A stretch of 64,000 bases of DNA from CADEFX01 sp046154585 (GCA_046154585.1 JBJXDX010000048.1:1-64000); one strand, 5' to 3'; positions 16,436 to 26,128 are shown, numbered from the stretch's first letter. Program-made: numbers and translations. Notes: generated by a model not told the origin, from the letters alone.

Positions 16436-18328
16436 TCACCGTTCGGCGCGCCGGCCTTCATATTTCGCCAGCACGCGGCGCGCTTCCGTCACCACCGAAT
16501 CGGCCATGGCCGCTTGTCCCTCGGCCGTCGGATGGAACGCACCCGAATACGTACTGGCGAGCAGGATCTGGAACCAGGAAAGCGCCTGCAGCTTGAGCGC
16601 CCGCTGCAGGAGCGATGCGCTGACGTGGAAGTTTCCCGTCATGAAGGCGTCGTTGGGCGTGCGAAACCACCGCTGGCGCGAGGCGTAAGGCTTCCAATCC
16701 GCCGGATTGTAGGGCTGCCACTTGCCGCCGATCTTGCGCGGCAGCCTGAGATCGTCCGTCGAGGAAAACGCGTTCTCGCTCCATCCTGCGCAGATGCCGC
16801 GGCCGAGAAACGCATTGGCGTGACGATTGACGAAGGTCCAGCCGTGCTGCCGGCTCACGTCCTCCATGATGCCATCGAGCCGCGCCGCGGCCACGCCCGA
16901 GTCGCGCGCCTTGACCGCACTCAGTGCGAAATCCTGCAATACCGTCATACCGGCGCGCCCATCCGGGCACACCGTGCTGCCGTCCTCCAGCAACGCCAGC
17001 CGCGGATACGACGTGAGAAGAATCCGGTCCGCTTCGCCCCATGGGATATGCAGAATGTTGTGCATGGCGCGGTTCAGCGACTTGTAGAGATCCTCCAGCC
17101 GATCGAGCCGCGCATTCGCATCGAGAAAGCCCTGCACCTCACCGAACCAGCCGCCGAGCTGGCGCAGCAGCGATTCATCACTGAGCACGGCGTTGGCGAC
17201 GAGGCGCGAGAAGCCGACATCGTTGCCGCCGATCGAGACCATGAGCAGGTCGATGCTGCGCGCCCTGTCCGGATCGCATTTGCGCAGAACAAGACCGCCC
17301 TTCAGCTCCGAGACCTTGCCTGCCAGATGATAGGCCTCGGGCAGATCGTGAGCACTGGCGCGATGCCGGCCGCATTGCGCCTCGGCGACCGCCGAGATCT
17401 GCGAGAGGTCCGGCGGATTGGGCACCCATTCGTGACCCTTGTACCGCAGAAACAAACCCTGCAGGATTTCCGCGCCCGAACACGCGTAGCTGACGAACGT
17501 GACCGCGCGATGCGGCGCCTCGATCGCCAACTGCAAGGCCGCGCGCAGTTGATGCGAATAGAGCGACCGGTGGCACGCCTGATCGAGCCAGCGCGGGTTC
17601 TCCTCGATGAATGCCGCGTCGCCGATCTGGCGCCAGGCGCCCACCCGCGCCGGATAGCCGATGAGCTGCCGGTCGGGTCCGATCAGCCCATAGTCCGCCG
17701 CGCGCTCGCGCGAGAAGCGCACGGGCACATCGGGGTTGCCTTCACCGGCGGCAAAGCTGTCGCCGATCCCCACGATCAGAAGGTCGGTGACGCGCGCCGG
17801 CGTTTCGGCGATCTTTACGCCTCCGACGCTGACGCTGACGGCAGCGCCGTGAGGATACGGCACCTCCAGCACGATGGGCTGATCGCATGGCATGGTCAGG
17901 CGCGCGACTTCGGCGCGGCCGTTCTCGGGCTCCATAACCCAGCTGCAGTCGATGGCCGAAGCGTCCTCGACATCCGTCAGCTCGAACACAAGGCGGTGCG
18001 ATAGCGGATGCAGATAGTCCTTGGTGCCCGGACACTCGTGCCGGTTGCGGGCCGTGTTCCAGCATGTGCGCTCGGCCACGGTCGCAGCCCAGCCCTGCCC
18101 ATCGTGACGGACGGCCAGCTCGCGTTCGGCCGAGAGGATCGGCGCCTGCCGCTCCTCGCCCCGGAGCGCAAGGTAGGTCGCCCGGTGCATCTCCGTATCC
18201 GCCGGCTGGGTAAAGAAGCGGAACGGGTTTTCCAGACGCCACAGAATGCGCGGCTCGGCCTGCGCCGGCGCCGCCAGCGCGAGGCCCAGCGCGACCAAGA
18301 GACCGCCGAACTTAAGTACTGCTGCCAA
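16436..18328 (-). CDS. Secreted SGNH/GDSL-type hydrolase, large
   Basis: 630 residues with signal peptide 1-24. A beta-rich N-terminal region (about 30-180) precedes an SGNH hydrolase domain: block I GDSFAAGEGN (catalytic Ser about 191), block III SIGGNDVGF (Gly/Asn oxyanion residues), and block V FHPTAEGQAAM near the C-terminus (catalytic His). Such enzymes cleave acyl esters of lipids or glycans in the envelope; the substrate cannot be named. The start is apparently TTG at 18328 with AGGA 8 bases upstream. It lies 27 bases after the phytoene-synthase-like gene and may be transcribed with it. Confidence 0.82.
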   Translation of the reverse strand: MAAVLKFGGLLVALGLALAAPAQAEPRILWRLENPFRFFTQPADTEMHRATYLALRGEERQAPILSAERELAVRHDGQGWAATVAERTCWNTARNRHECPGTKDYLHPLSHRLVFELTDVEDASAIDCSWVMEPENGRAEVARLTMPCDQPIVLEVPYPHGAAVSVSVGGVKIAETPARVTDLLIVGIGDSFAAGEGNPDVPVRFSRERAADYGLIGPDRQLIGYPARVGAWRQIGDAAFIEENPRWLDQACHRSLYSHQLRAALQLAIEAPHRAVTFVSYACSGAEILQGLFLRYKGHEWVPNPPDLSQISAVAEAQCGRHRASAHDLPEAYHLAGKVSELKGGLVLRKCDPDRARSIDLLMVSIGGNDVGFSRLVANAVLSDESLLRQLGGWFGEVQGFLDANARLDRLEDLYKSLNRAMHNILHIPWGEADRILLTSYPRLALLEDGSTVCPDGRAGMTVLQDFALSAVKARDSGVAAARLDGIMEDVSRQHGWTFVNRHANAFLGRGICAGWSENAFSSTDDLRLPRKIGGKWQPYNPADWKPYASRQRWFRTPNDAFMTGNFHVSASLLQRALKLQALSWFQILLASTYSGAFHPTAEGQAAMADSVVTEARRVLAKYEGRRAER

Positions 18329-18355
18329 CCTTGCTATCCTGCTCGCTGACCCCGC

Positions 18356-19186
18356 TCAAATCCGGCCTCGCATGCTGGCCCGCCAGATCCGCCAAGCCCT
18401 CGTCAGGGGTGCGACATCCGCAACGTCGTGCAACGGATCTGCCGTACGCTCCTGAGCCCGCAAATATGGCTCAACCATGACCAGAGGGAGTAAAGCCGGC
18501 AGGCTTCCTGGCTCCGGCGCGAGCAATTCGGTGCGGACCGCCATGAGCGCCGCCTTCGCCTCCTCGCGCAAAGCGGCAAGAGCATCGCGCGCCTCGCCCG
18601 GCAACGCGCTCCCCGACTGCGGGCCCGGGAGGACGAGTTCCGGCCCATGCAAGGCCAGGAGAAGGCGTCCCGGACGCCGGGCGATGCCGTAGGCACGCGC
18701 TGCCGCGCTTACCGTTGCGTCGAGACGCGGTTTGTCCGGCACCCCGAGCACACGCAGCGTCAGCCGGAACAGCGCCCCCTCGGCCGCCTCCAGATAGGCG
18801 CCGAGCGCCCGCTCGTCGGAGGCCGCCTCGATCCCAAGCTCGACCGATGTTGCATCGATCAGGCTCTGCAACAGGGCAGCCGGAAGATGATGCCGCCGCA
18901 TCGCCCCGGCAAGTGCGTCTGCCACAGGATGGGCCGTGCTCTCCCCGCGGGCGATCGTCTCCAACGCGTCCCGCCACCATTGCAGGCGGATCTCGCCCAC
19001 CATCGGCTCCCTGACGATCTGAGCAATACGAGCAAGTTCTGCCGAGAACGCTGCAAGCGCTGCTAAATCGCCTCGCACGGACTTTGGAGCCAGCAGCGCT
19101 GCAAGATAGCGATCCGGCTCACCGCGCCGCGCCGCCTCGCGCACGGCGTCCGTGACTAGGCTGCCGTCGGTGCCGGTCGTGCTCAT
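18356..19186 (-). CDS. Squalene/phytoene synthase family protein (NDUFAF6-like)
   Basis: 276 residues of the trans-isoprenyl diphosphate synthase fold, with LARIAQIVREPMVGEIRLQWWRDALE and the following helices typical of the alphaproteobacterial member. Canonical phytoene synthases carry two DxxxD motifs; here the second is not evident, so catalysis is doubtful. The mitochondrial homologue NDUFAF6 is a complex I assembly factor. The start lies 3 bases after the stop of the upstream membrane-protein gene. Placement at the end of the yajC-secDF-Mth938 group is common in Rhizobiales. Confidence 0.8.
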   Translation of the reverse strand: MSTTGTDGSLVTDAVREAARRGEPDRYLAALLAPKSVRGDLAALAAFSAELARIAQIVREPMVGEIRLQWWRDALETIARGESTAHPVADALAGAMRRHHLPAALLQSLIDATSVELGIEAASDERALGAYLEAAEGALFRLTLRVLGVPDKPRLDATVSAAARAYGIARRPGRLLLALHGPELVLPGPQSGSALPGEARDALAALREEAKAALMAVRTELLAPEPGSLPALLPLVMVEPYLRAQERTADPLHDVADVAPLTRAWRIWRASMRGRI

Positions 19187-19189
19187 GCC

Positions 19190-19786
19190 TCAAAAGAGGT
19201 GTGTCGCGGCCACCATCAGGAACGTCACGGGGATGGACAGCACGAGATTGATCCTCGCGAAGCTGCGCACGCGTTGCCGTGCCGCCGCCTTGGCCGCGCC
19301 GTCCGCCGAACCGAGCACGATCTGCAGGTCGGGCCAGATGATGAACTGCACGAAACCCCACATGGCGGCGCCCGCAATCACACCGCCCCAGAGCAGCACG
19401 CTGCGCATCGGCGCAATATAGACGGCCGACGAGAATACCCAGCGGTCGAACAAGTATCCCGTGCTGATCAACAGCAGCACGCCGGACACCAGCGTCAGAT
19501 GCGCCGCATGACGAAACGTATGCGCCACGCGCGGCACGATCAGCTTGTGAATGAGGCCTCGGCCGGCGTCGTCGGCCTCGTCGAGGGCCGCGAACTGGAT
19601 GAAGTTCACGAACCAGATCATTCCGATCCAGATGATGCCTCCGAGGATGTGCACCCAGCGCAGCAGAAAGGAGAGGAATCCGAGCCAGTCGGGACTAGGG
19701 TCGAACAGCAAGATCACGAGGATCAGCGCGCAGATGGCCAGACCGGCAGCAAGGGACGCGGCAGCGCTCGACAGTATGCGGTTCAT
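19190..19786 (-). CDS. Integral membrane protein similar to the PuuD urate hydroxylase membrane domain
   Basis: 198 residues with five or six hydrophobic helices. WVHILGGIIWIGMIWFVNFIQ and HAAHLTLVSGVLLL carry the conserved His/Trp pattern of the PuuD N-terminal membrane domain (DUF989-like). Here there is no C-terminal cytochrome-like domain, so urate oxidation is not supported; this stand-alone form is widespread and uncharacterised. ATG 19786 has GGAG 5 bases upstream and is 14 bases after the previous stop. It sits between the Mth938-like and phytoene-synthase-like genes. Confidence 0.65.
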   Translation of the reverse strand: MNRILSSAAASLAAGLAICALILVILLFDPSPDWLGFLSFLLRWVHILGGIIWIGMIWFVNFIQFAALDEADDAGRGLIHKLIVPRVAHTFRHAAHLTLVSGVLLLISTGYLFDRWVFSSAVYIAPMRSVLLWGGVIAGAAMWGFVQFIIWPDLQIVLGSADGAAKAAARQRVRSFARINLVLSIPVTFLMVAATHLF

Positions 19787-19800
19787 GCCCACTCCATCCC

Positions 19801-20178
19801 TCAATCCACGGCGATCAGGGCAGCCGCCACGAGCCGCCCCTCGCCGAGCAGCACATTGTACGTCCGACATGCAGCACCGGTATCCATCACCTCGAGCGCG
19901 ATGCCGGCCTCACGAAACGCGGCGCGAACGGTGGACGACGCAAAGATCTGGCGTGCACCCGTGCCGAGCAGCAGCGATCGGGTCAGTTCCTTTTCGGCCA
20001 GGACGGGTTCCAGACTTTCCGGCGTCAGCTCTTCCGCGGCTGTCACGTCCCACGCCACGATCGAATTGGCGAGACACAGGATCGAGCCGCGGTGGCTCAT
20101 GCCCGCAAAACGAAACCCGCCGTTGCCGTAGGCTTCGATGGCAGCGCGCCCCGGAAAGCTCGCCGATTGCGTGGCCAT
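19801..20178 (-). CDS. Mth938-like domain protein (DUF498/NDUFAF3-like)
   Basis: 125 residues. The pattern IEAYGNGGFRFAGMSHRGSILC and LLLGTGARQIF...REAGIALEVMDTGAACRTYNVLLGEGR matches the small Mth938-like family. The mitochondrial relative NDUFAF3 helps assemble complex I; the bacterial role is unproven. It is regularly found directly after secF in alphaproteobacteria, as here (27-base gap). GGAG lies 6 bases before the ATG. Confidence 0.85.
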   Translation of the reverse strand: MATQSASFPGRAAIEAYGNGGFRFAGMSHRGSILCLANSIVAWDVTAAEELTPESLEPVLAEKELTRSLLLGTGARQIFASSTVRAAFREAGIALEVMDTGAACRTYNVLLGEGRLVAAALIAVD

Positions 20179-20205
20179 GCCGTTCTCCAGGTCGGAGGCC
20201 TGCTA

Positions 20206-21168
20206 TCAGGCCCGCTTGGCGGCTGCGTTCGGCGTCGGGGCCTTGACGTTGCTCCACTCCCGCTTCACGCCCAGATACCCCAGCAGTGGTGCCGCGATGA
20301 AGATCGACGAGTACGTGCCGACGACAACGCCGAACAGCATCGCGAAATTGAAGTTGCGCAGCACCTCGCCACCGAAGATATAGAGCGAGATAAGCACGAC
20401 CAGCGCCGTCACGCCGGTCAATACGGTTCGCGACAGCGTCTCATTGATCGACAGGTTCAGGAGCTCGTTGAGATCCATGCGCTTGTATTTGCGCAAGTTC
20501 TCGCGAATGCGGTCGGACACGACCACGGTGTCGTTCACCGAATAGCCGAGGATGGTCAGCAGCGCGGCAACGATCGAGAGATCGAACTCGAGCTGGAAGA
20601 GGGAGAACAATCCTATCGTCAGCAGCACGTCATGGGTCAGGCCGACGATCGCACCGGCGGCAAACTGCCATTCGAACCGGAACCAGACATAGGCCACGAT
20701 CGCCAGGAGCCCGGCCGCAACGGCGAGAAAGCCCGTCGTCCTCAGTTCGGACGACACCACGGGGCCAACCACCTCAACCCGCCGCTGCGTGTACTGGTCG
20801 CCGAGCGCGTCGATAACCTTCTTGAGCCCTTCCTGCTGCGCGGCTTCCCCACCGGGCTGCTCCTCCAGCCGGATCAACACGTCGGTCGGCGCACCGAAGC
20901 TCTGGATCTGGACATTGCCCAGCCCCAGTTTGCCGAGCCTGTCGCGGAGGCCTGAGACATCGGCAGGGCCGGACTTCGATTGTATTTCGATCATCGAGCC
21001 GCCCTTGAAGTCGACGCCGTAGTTCAGGCCGAGCGTGAGAAACAGCGCCATCGAGATCAGCATGCCGATGACGGACAAGGCCAGACAGAGGCCCTTGAAG
21101 CGCATGAAATCCACCCGCAGATGGTGCGGGAAGAGGTCGAAACCTTTGAAGTTCGGAAGGAATTGCAT
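20206..21168 (-). CDS. secF: Protein translocase subunit SecF
   Basis: 320 residues with six membrane segments. GVDFKGGSMIEIQ is near the start and LTILGYSVNDTVVVSDRIREN in the second half is the diagnostic SecF motif. With SecD it forms the proton-driven RND-type complex that pulls exported proteins through SecYEG. ATG 21168 starts 14 bases after the secD stop, with GAGG 6 bases upstream; longer in-frame readings overlap secD and are not real. Confidence 0.96.
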   Translation of the reverse strand: MQFLPNFKGFDLFPHHLRVDFMRFKGLCLALSVIGMLISMALFLTLGLNYGVDFKGGSMIEIQSKSGPADVSGLRDRLGKLGLGNVQIQSFGAPTDVLIRLEEQPGGEAAQQEGLKKVIDALGDQYTQRRVEVVGPVVSSELRTTGFLAVAAGLLAIVAYVWFRFEWQFAAGAIVGLTHDVLLTIGLFSLFQLEFDLSIVAALLTILGYSVNDTVVVSDRIRENLRKYKRMDLNELLNLSINETLSRTVLTGVTALVVLISLYIFGGEVLRNFNFAMLFGVVVGTYSSIFIAAPLLGYLGVKREWSNVKAPTPNAAAKRA

Positions 21169-21182
21169 GGGACGCCTCGCCT

Positions 21183-22799
21183 CTAGACCGGCACTTCGAA
21201 CGTGCGGCGATTCCGGCTGATGGACCGAAGCCAGATCGAGATCAGCAGGCGGACGACGGTCACCGACGCAAAAATGGACGTACAGATGCCGATCGTCAGC
21301 GTGACGGCGAACCCGCGGATCGGGCCGGAGCCCAGCCAGAACATGACGATGGCGCACGCGAGCGTCGTGAGCTGGCTGTCGGCAATGGTGATGAAGGCGC
21401 GCGTGAAACCGGCGTCGATCGCCGAGATCGGCGTCTTGCCGTTGCGGAGCTCCTCGCGGATTCGCTCATAGATCAGCACGTTGGCGTCCACAGCCATGGC
21501 GACACCCAGCACGAGGCCGGCAATGCCCGGCAGCGTCATCGTCGTGCCGATCAGCGACATGGCCGCGACCGTGAGCAGGAGATGCACGATCAAGCCCACG
21601 ACGGCGAAAATGCCGAAGGTGCCATAGGCCAGGATCGTCAGTGCGACGGTGGCGATGCCGCCGATAGTGCCCGCGAGCTTTCCAGACTCGATGGAATCCG
21701 CTCCCAGGCTCGGCCCAACGGTGCGTTCCTCCACGATGGTGAGCTTGGTCGGCAATGCGCCCGAGCGCAGCTGAACCGCCAGGGTGTTGGCGCTTTCCAC
21801 CGTGAAGCTGCCGGAGATCTGCCCAGAGCCACCGAGGATCGGTTCTCGGATCACAGGAGCCGACAACACTTTATCGTCCAGGACGATGGCAAAGGGCCGA
21901 TTGACATTGTCGCGCGTGAAGTTGCCGAAGCGCCGTGATCCCGACTGATTGAACCGGAACGAGATAATGGGCTCGTTGGTCCGCTGATCGAAGCCCGGCT
22001 GCGCATCGGTCAGATCATCGCCCTGCACGATCGGCGACTCGCGCAGGAGGTAGGATACGCCGTCCCCTTCAGCCGACGGATAAACCCTGAAGCCCTGCGG
22101 CGCGCGCGAGGCTCCCGCCTGTTCGGCCGACATCTGCGGATGCACTTCATGGAACGTGAGCTTGGCGGTTTGGCCGATGATATCCTTGAGCTGCTTGGTA
22201 TCCTGGAGACCCGGGTACTGAATGAGGATGCGATCGCGGCCCTGCCTCACAACCGTCGACTCCGCCGTGCCGAGGGCATTGACGCGCCGATTCACCGTCT
22301 CGATGGCCGCGCTCGCCGCACTGCTGATGCGGTGTTGTAACCCGGCAGACGTCGGCGTCAGCGTGACGAGGCCGCCATCGGCCTTGGCAACGTCGAGATC
22401 GTTGCTGGTGGTACCCAGCACCGCCGATCCGATTGGCTGGGCCAGCTTGCGCAGCTCCCGCACCGCGGTATCGACTTCTTCAGGCTTGTCGATGCGCACT
22501 TGCACCGCACCGCCTGAAACGCCGATCGCCGACGGATAAATCTTGGCGTCGCGCAGTTGGCGCCGTGCATCGGACCGAAGGTTGTCCAGCCAATCCTTGC
22601 GCAGCGCGTCCGTATCCATGGTCAGCAGCAGATGGGCACCGCCCTGCAGGTCGAGGCCGAGCGGAATCTGCCGGTGCGGAAAAAAGCTCGGCCAGGACGC
22701 GACCGTCCCTTTGGCAAAGAAGTTCGGCAGCGCGAACAGGAGTCCGAGCAGGCAGACCACAACCGTGGCGATCATCTTGAAACGGGTGAAATGCAGCAT
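21183..22799 (-). CDS. secD: Protein translocase subunit SecD
   Basis: 538 residues. The N-terminal membrane helix is followed by GLDLQGGAHLLLTMD (start of the periplasmic P1 domain), then the C-terminal six-helix RND block with GLVLGVAMAVDANVLIYERIREELR, the SecD signature containing the conserved Asp. It partners SecF and YajC in post-translational export. It lies 58 bases after yajC and 14 before secF, one operon. Confidence 0.96.
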   Translation of the reverse strand: MLHFTRFKMIATVVVCLLGLLFALPNFFAKGTVASWPSFFPHRQIPLGLDLQGGAHLLLTMDTDALRKDWLDNLRSDARRQLRDAKIYPSAIGVSGGAVQVRIDKPEEVDTAVRELRKLAQPIGSAVLGTTSNDLDVAKADGGLVTLTPTSAGLQHRISSAASAAIETVNRRVNALGTAESTVVRQGRDRILIQYPGLQDTKQLKDIIGQTAKLTFHEVHPQMSAEQAGASRAPQGFRVYPSAEGDGVSYLLRESPIVQGDDLTDAQPGFDQRTNEPIISFRFNQSGSRRFGNFTRDNVNRPFAIVLDDKVLSAPVIREPILGGSGQISGSFTVESANTLAVQLRSGALPTKLTIVEERTVGPSLGADSIESGKLAGTIGGIATVALTILAYGTFGIFAVVGLIVHLLLTVAAMSLIGTTMTLPGIAGLVLGVAMAVDANVLIYERIREELRNGKTPISAIDAGFTRAFITIADSQLTTLACAIVMFWLGSGPIRGFAVTLTIGICTSIFASVTVVRLLISIWLRSISRNRRTFEVPV

Positions 22800-22857
22800 G
22801 ACCTTGCGGACCTCGTACGACGCCGGCCGTGCCGGACTGCCCAGAGCGTATCAGTTG

Positions 22858-23187
22858 CTACTGGGTTTCCTTGACCGCCTCGCCCTTGACGCGCACTTCG
22901 CTGACCGTGCCCTTCACAACCCGGACGCGCGTGTTGTCGGCGATCTCGACCTCGATCTCCCCGTCGTCCTTCACCTTCGTCACCTTGCCGATAATGCCGC
23001 CCGACGTCACGACAGTATCGCCGCGCCGGATATTGGCCACCATCTCGCGGTGCGTTTTCAGGCGCTGCTGTTGCGGGCGAAGAAGCAAGAAGTAAAAGAT
23101 CACAAACATCAGCAAGATAGGCAACAACTGCACCAGAAAATCGCTGCTGCCAGGTACGCCCTGAGCATAGGCCGGAGTGATGAACAT
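22858..23187 (-). CDS. yajC: Preprotein translocase subunit YajC
   Basis: 109 residues: one membrane helix (FLVQLLPILLMFVIFYFLLLRPQQQR) followed by a small cytoplasmic domain (VANIRRGDTVVTSGGIIGKVTKVKDD). It associates with SecDF. ATG 23187 (MFITPAYAQ) is chosen, with GGGA about 9 bases upstream; ATG 23196 is an alternative. First gene of the yajC-secD-secF operon, divergent from the DUF815 ATPase gene. Confidence 0.94.
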   Translation of the reverse strand: MFITPAYAQGVPGSSDFLVQLLPILLMFVIFYFLLLRPQQQRLKTHREMVANIRRGDTVVTSGGIIGKVTKVKDDGEIEVEIADNTRVRVVKGTVSEVRVKGEAVKETQ

Positions 23188-23450
23188 CAATGGCATCCCA
23201 AGATTAGCAGGAAAGAAGACTACCCGACCGCGCGGAGCGATGCGCCGCAACCTGACGCGGGTGTGAATTGGGCGGGACTATAGTCTCGCGCACCCTGATT
23301 GCAACCTTTTCGGGTCGCCCCGATCAGGCTGGTGCGATCATACACCGGCCGACGGCGCCCGCTGATATCCTCGGCCGCGTGACGCGACGCAATGCCTCGT
23401 TTATAGAGACCCCGGTTCTCCAACCCCCTCCGCGCCGGAGCCCATTGCAC

Positions 23451-24332
23451 ATGTCTCACGAGAAGGCCCTGCTCGAACGCCTCGAGCGCCTCGCAGCAGC
23501 GCTCGAGCGCATGGCTCCGCCTGCAATGCCGGCGCCGGATTTCGACGAGGCCGAGGCTTTCGTCTGGCAGGCCGATCCTGAAGCCTTCATTGCGGTGCGG
23601 CATGTCAACCGCCAGCCGCTCGCACTCCTCAAAGGCATCGAGCGTGCCGCCGATCAGCTTCTCGAAAACACCCGCCGGTTTGCCGATGGCCTGCCCGCCA
23701 ACAACGCGCTGCTTTGGGGTGCACGCGGCATGGGCAAGTCGTCGCTGGTGAAAGCCGCACATGCGGACGTCTGCCGGCAGCTTGCCGGCACAAAAGCGAA
23801 ACGTCACCTCAAGCTCGTGGAAATCCACCGCGAGGACATCGCGTCGCTGCCGCAGTGCCTCGCGCATATTCGCGCCAGCGACCATCGTTTCATCGTCTTC
23901 TGCGACGACCTATCCTTCGATCGCGACGACACCAGCTACAAATCGCTCAAGGCCGTGCTCGAGGGCGGCATCGAGGGCCGGCCCGAGAACGTCGTGTTCT
24001 ACGCCACCTCCAATCGCCGCCACCTGATGCCGCGCGACATGATGGAGAACGAACGCTCGACCGCCATCAACCCGTCGGAGGCTGTGGAAGAGAAAGTGTC
24101 GCTGTCCGACCGCTTCGGCCTCTGGCTCGGCTTCCACAACGGCACGCAAGATCAGTATCTCGACATGGTGCGCGGCTACGCCGCTCATCACCGCCTGAAG
24201 ATCAAGGATGCCGACCTGGTGCGCGACGCGCTGGAGTGGAGCATGACACGCGGTGCGCGGTCAGGCCGTGTCGCGTGGCAGTTCATCCAAGACCTGGCCG
24301 GCCGCCTCGGCCACAAGCTCAAGGCCGAGTGA
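23451..24332 (+). CDS. DUF815 family P-loop ATPase
   Basis: 293 residues. The N-terminal helical region (SHEKALLERLERLAAALERM) is followed by an AAA-type core with Walker A GARGMGKSSLV (about 87), Walker B FCDDLSF (about 150) and sensor-like segment YATSNRRHLMPR. The family is widespread in proteobacteria and of unknown role. ATG 23451 has GGAG 10 bases upstream; the longer frame has no family match. It is followed by a perfect 9-bp hairpin. In related genomes it lies, as here, between yajC and the nlpD-like gene. Confidence 0.85.
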   Translation: MSHEKALLERLERLAAALERMAPPAMPAPDFDEAEAFVWQADPEAFIAVRHVNRQPLALLKGIERAADQLLENTRRFADGLPANNALLWGARGMGKSSLVKAAHADVCRQLAGTKAKRHLKLVEIHREDIASLPQCLAHIRASDHRFIVFCDDLSFDRDDTSYKSLKAVLEGGIEGRPENVVFYATSNRRHLMPRDMMENERSTAINPSEAVEEKVSLSDRFGLWLGFHNGTQDQYLDMVRGYAAHHRLKIKDADLVRDALEWSMTRGARSGRVAWQFIQDLAGRLGHKLKAE

Positions 24333-24359
24333 GTTCTGCGGGGTCACGCTCTACGTGAA

Positions 24360-24389
24360 AAGGCCCGCGCTGTTTCCAGGGCGGGCCTT
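24360..24389 (+). terminator. Hairpin terminator after the DUF815 gene
   Basis: AAGGCCCGC (24360-24368) pairs perfectly with GCGGGCCTT (24381-24389) around a 12-base loop, 28 bases after the stop codon. The following T-run is short (TT CATCTC). It can serve both convergent genes. Confidence 0.65.
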
Positions 24390-24502
24390 CATCTCACCGA
24401 CCGCATGGTACTACGTGGTGCAGCGCCCACACGATCAATCTGTCTCGATCTTGATAGCGCATGACTATGTCAGCAGAATGACGCGGACTTTACGCGATCT
24501 GT

Positions 24503-26101
24503 CTACTGCTTCTCCATGTGCGGCATCGGATCGACCGGTTTTGAATCCTGCCTCAGTTCGAAATGCAGCTGCGGACGGTCGACGGCGCCGGTGTTGCCCG
24601 CCTTGGCAATCGTCTGCCCGCGCTTGATCTTGTCGCCACGCCGCACCAGCAATTCGTCGTTGTTGCCATACGCCGAAACCCACCCGCCGTCATGGCGGAT
24701 AAGGATCAGGTTGCCGTAGCCTTTGAGCTCATTGCCGGAGTAGGCGACAACGCCGCTCTCCGCCGCCATCACCTCGGTTCCCTGCGGCACGGAGATGTCG
24801 ATCCCGTCGTTGTGGGACTTGTCGGGACGCGCACCGAAACCGGCAATGACCTTGCCTTTCACCGGCCACCGGAACTTGCCGCTGCCGCCCGTGATCTTCG
24901 GCGTCTCTGCGAATGCCGCAGCAGGCTCGCTCTTGGGCTGCACATCGCCGGACGAGGCATCGGTCGCTGTTTTTGCCGACGGGCCGAGCGACGCGACACG
25001 CTTGGACTCAGCCGGCGCGCCGCCCGTATCACTGTTGATGATCCGCGGCTTGATCGGCGACCCGCCACCGATGGGCGGCGTCATCTCTGAGCGCGACGGT
25101 GCGGCCGCGATCGTCTTCGATGCCGCGGCGCTGTTGCCAGGCACCTTGATGACCGTGCCCGGCCGAATGCGGGTGACGCTGGCGATGCCGTTCACCTCCT
25201 GCAACTCCGCCACCTTCACGTTGTACTTGCGGGCAATTCCATACAGCGACTCGCCGGACGCGATCGTATGTGTTCCCTGCCAGTCGGAAGACTCCGTAGC
25301 GGCTGCTGTTGCCGGTGCCGGCAACGGACGCGAACGTCCCTCGGCAGCCGCGTCGCGCTCGGCGCGCTCGGGAGCCTGTGTCGTCACGGGAATTCGCTGC
25401 GTCACTACGCGTTTGCCGGCGGGCAGCGCCAGCTTCTGGCCCGGCCGCACGATCGGGCTCTGCAAATTGTTGATCGACATCAGCTCGGCCACCGACACGC
25501 GATACTGCTTGGCAATCCCCGTCAGCGTATCGCCCTGCTGGACCTCGATCGTAGCGCCGGAGGCAGGGATTGTGTTCGACGCCGGCGCCGACCGCTGCGA
25601 CGTGGGCGCATATGACGGCGCCGCCCGCTGCTGCGATTCACGCAGGTCGGGCTCGCGGCGATAGTTGTACTTGCTGTCGGTCGCCTGATCGCGCGGCGGG
25701 GGCAAGGCTGCCATGCGCGTATCTTGGCGGGTATCTTGGCGCGTATCCTGCGCCGATGGCGATCCATACGAGCTGCTGTCGCCCGGACGATAGCCCCGGC
25801 GCTCCGACTCGCTGCCGTACACCGAGCCGCGCGGCGGCTCGCCGTTTCCGCCCGACGGGCGGGCGCCATCCCTGTCGTCTCCGATCGGCGCACCGGCATT
25901 GCTTCGGCGCAGCGGCTCGCTCGGCGCGGACCCGAGCGCCGCGGTCGAGCGGCCTTCGGGCGCATAGTTGGAGCTGGGAAAATCGAAGCGGGCGAGATCA
26001 GCGCTGCAGCCGCCCGCTATCGCCGCCACAAACAAAACAGCGCCTGAGCCCAAACAGGAGCCGCAAGCGCGCAATCCGCGGATACGCTGTGTACGCAACA
26101 T
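24503..26101 (-). CDS. nlpD: NlpD/DipM-like lipoprotein with two LysM domains and a degenerate LytM domain
   Basis: 532 residues. The lipobox IAGGC (Cys about 31) indicates an envelope lipoprotein. Two LysM peptidoglycan-binding domains (starting VQQGDTLTGIAKQY about 190 and IASGESLYGIARKY about 280) precede a C-terminal M23/LytM domain. That domain retains the first ligand motif (HNDGID), but the central His motif reads AYGNND and the HxH motif reads QLHFE, so catalytic His residues are missing, as in E. coli NlpD. Such proteins activate amidases during division. The surE neighbour matches the classical surE-pcm-nlpD order. ATG 26101 has GAGG 8-9 bases upstream. A CtrA-like box lies 43 bases before the start. 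Confidence 0.85.
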   Translation of the reverse strand: MLRTQRIRGLRACGSCLGSGAVLFVAAIAGGCSADLARFDFPSSNYAPEGRSTAALGSAPSEPLRRSNAGAPIGDDRDGARPSGGNGEPPRGSVYGSESERRGYRPGDSSSYGSPSAQDTRQDTRQDTRMAALPPPRDQATDSKYNYRREPDLRESQQRAAPSYAPTSQRSAPASNTIPASGATIEVQQGDTLTGIAKQYRVSVAELMSINNLQSPIVRPGQKLALPAGKRVVTQRIPVTTQAPERAERDAAAEGRSRPLPAPATAAATESSDWQGTHTIASGESLYGIARKYNVKVAELQEVNGIASVTRIRPGTVIKVPGNSAAASKTIAAAPSRSEMTPPIGGGSPIKPRIINSDTGGAPAESKRVASLGPSAKTATDASSGDVQPKSEPAAAFAETPKITGGSGKFRWPVKGKVIAGFGARPDKSHNDGIDISVPQGTEVMAAESGVVAYSGNELKGYGNLILIRHDGGWVSAYGNNDELLVRRGDKIKRGQTIAKAGNTGAVDRPQLHFELRQDSKPVDPMPHMEKQ

Positions 26102-26128
26102 GATGAACACCTCTGAACCCACCTTGTC

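Noticed and set aside
21169..21357. N-terminal extension of SecF overlapping secD
   Set aside because: No homology; the ATG at 21168 has a ribosome site and gives the usual SecF N-terminus.
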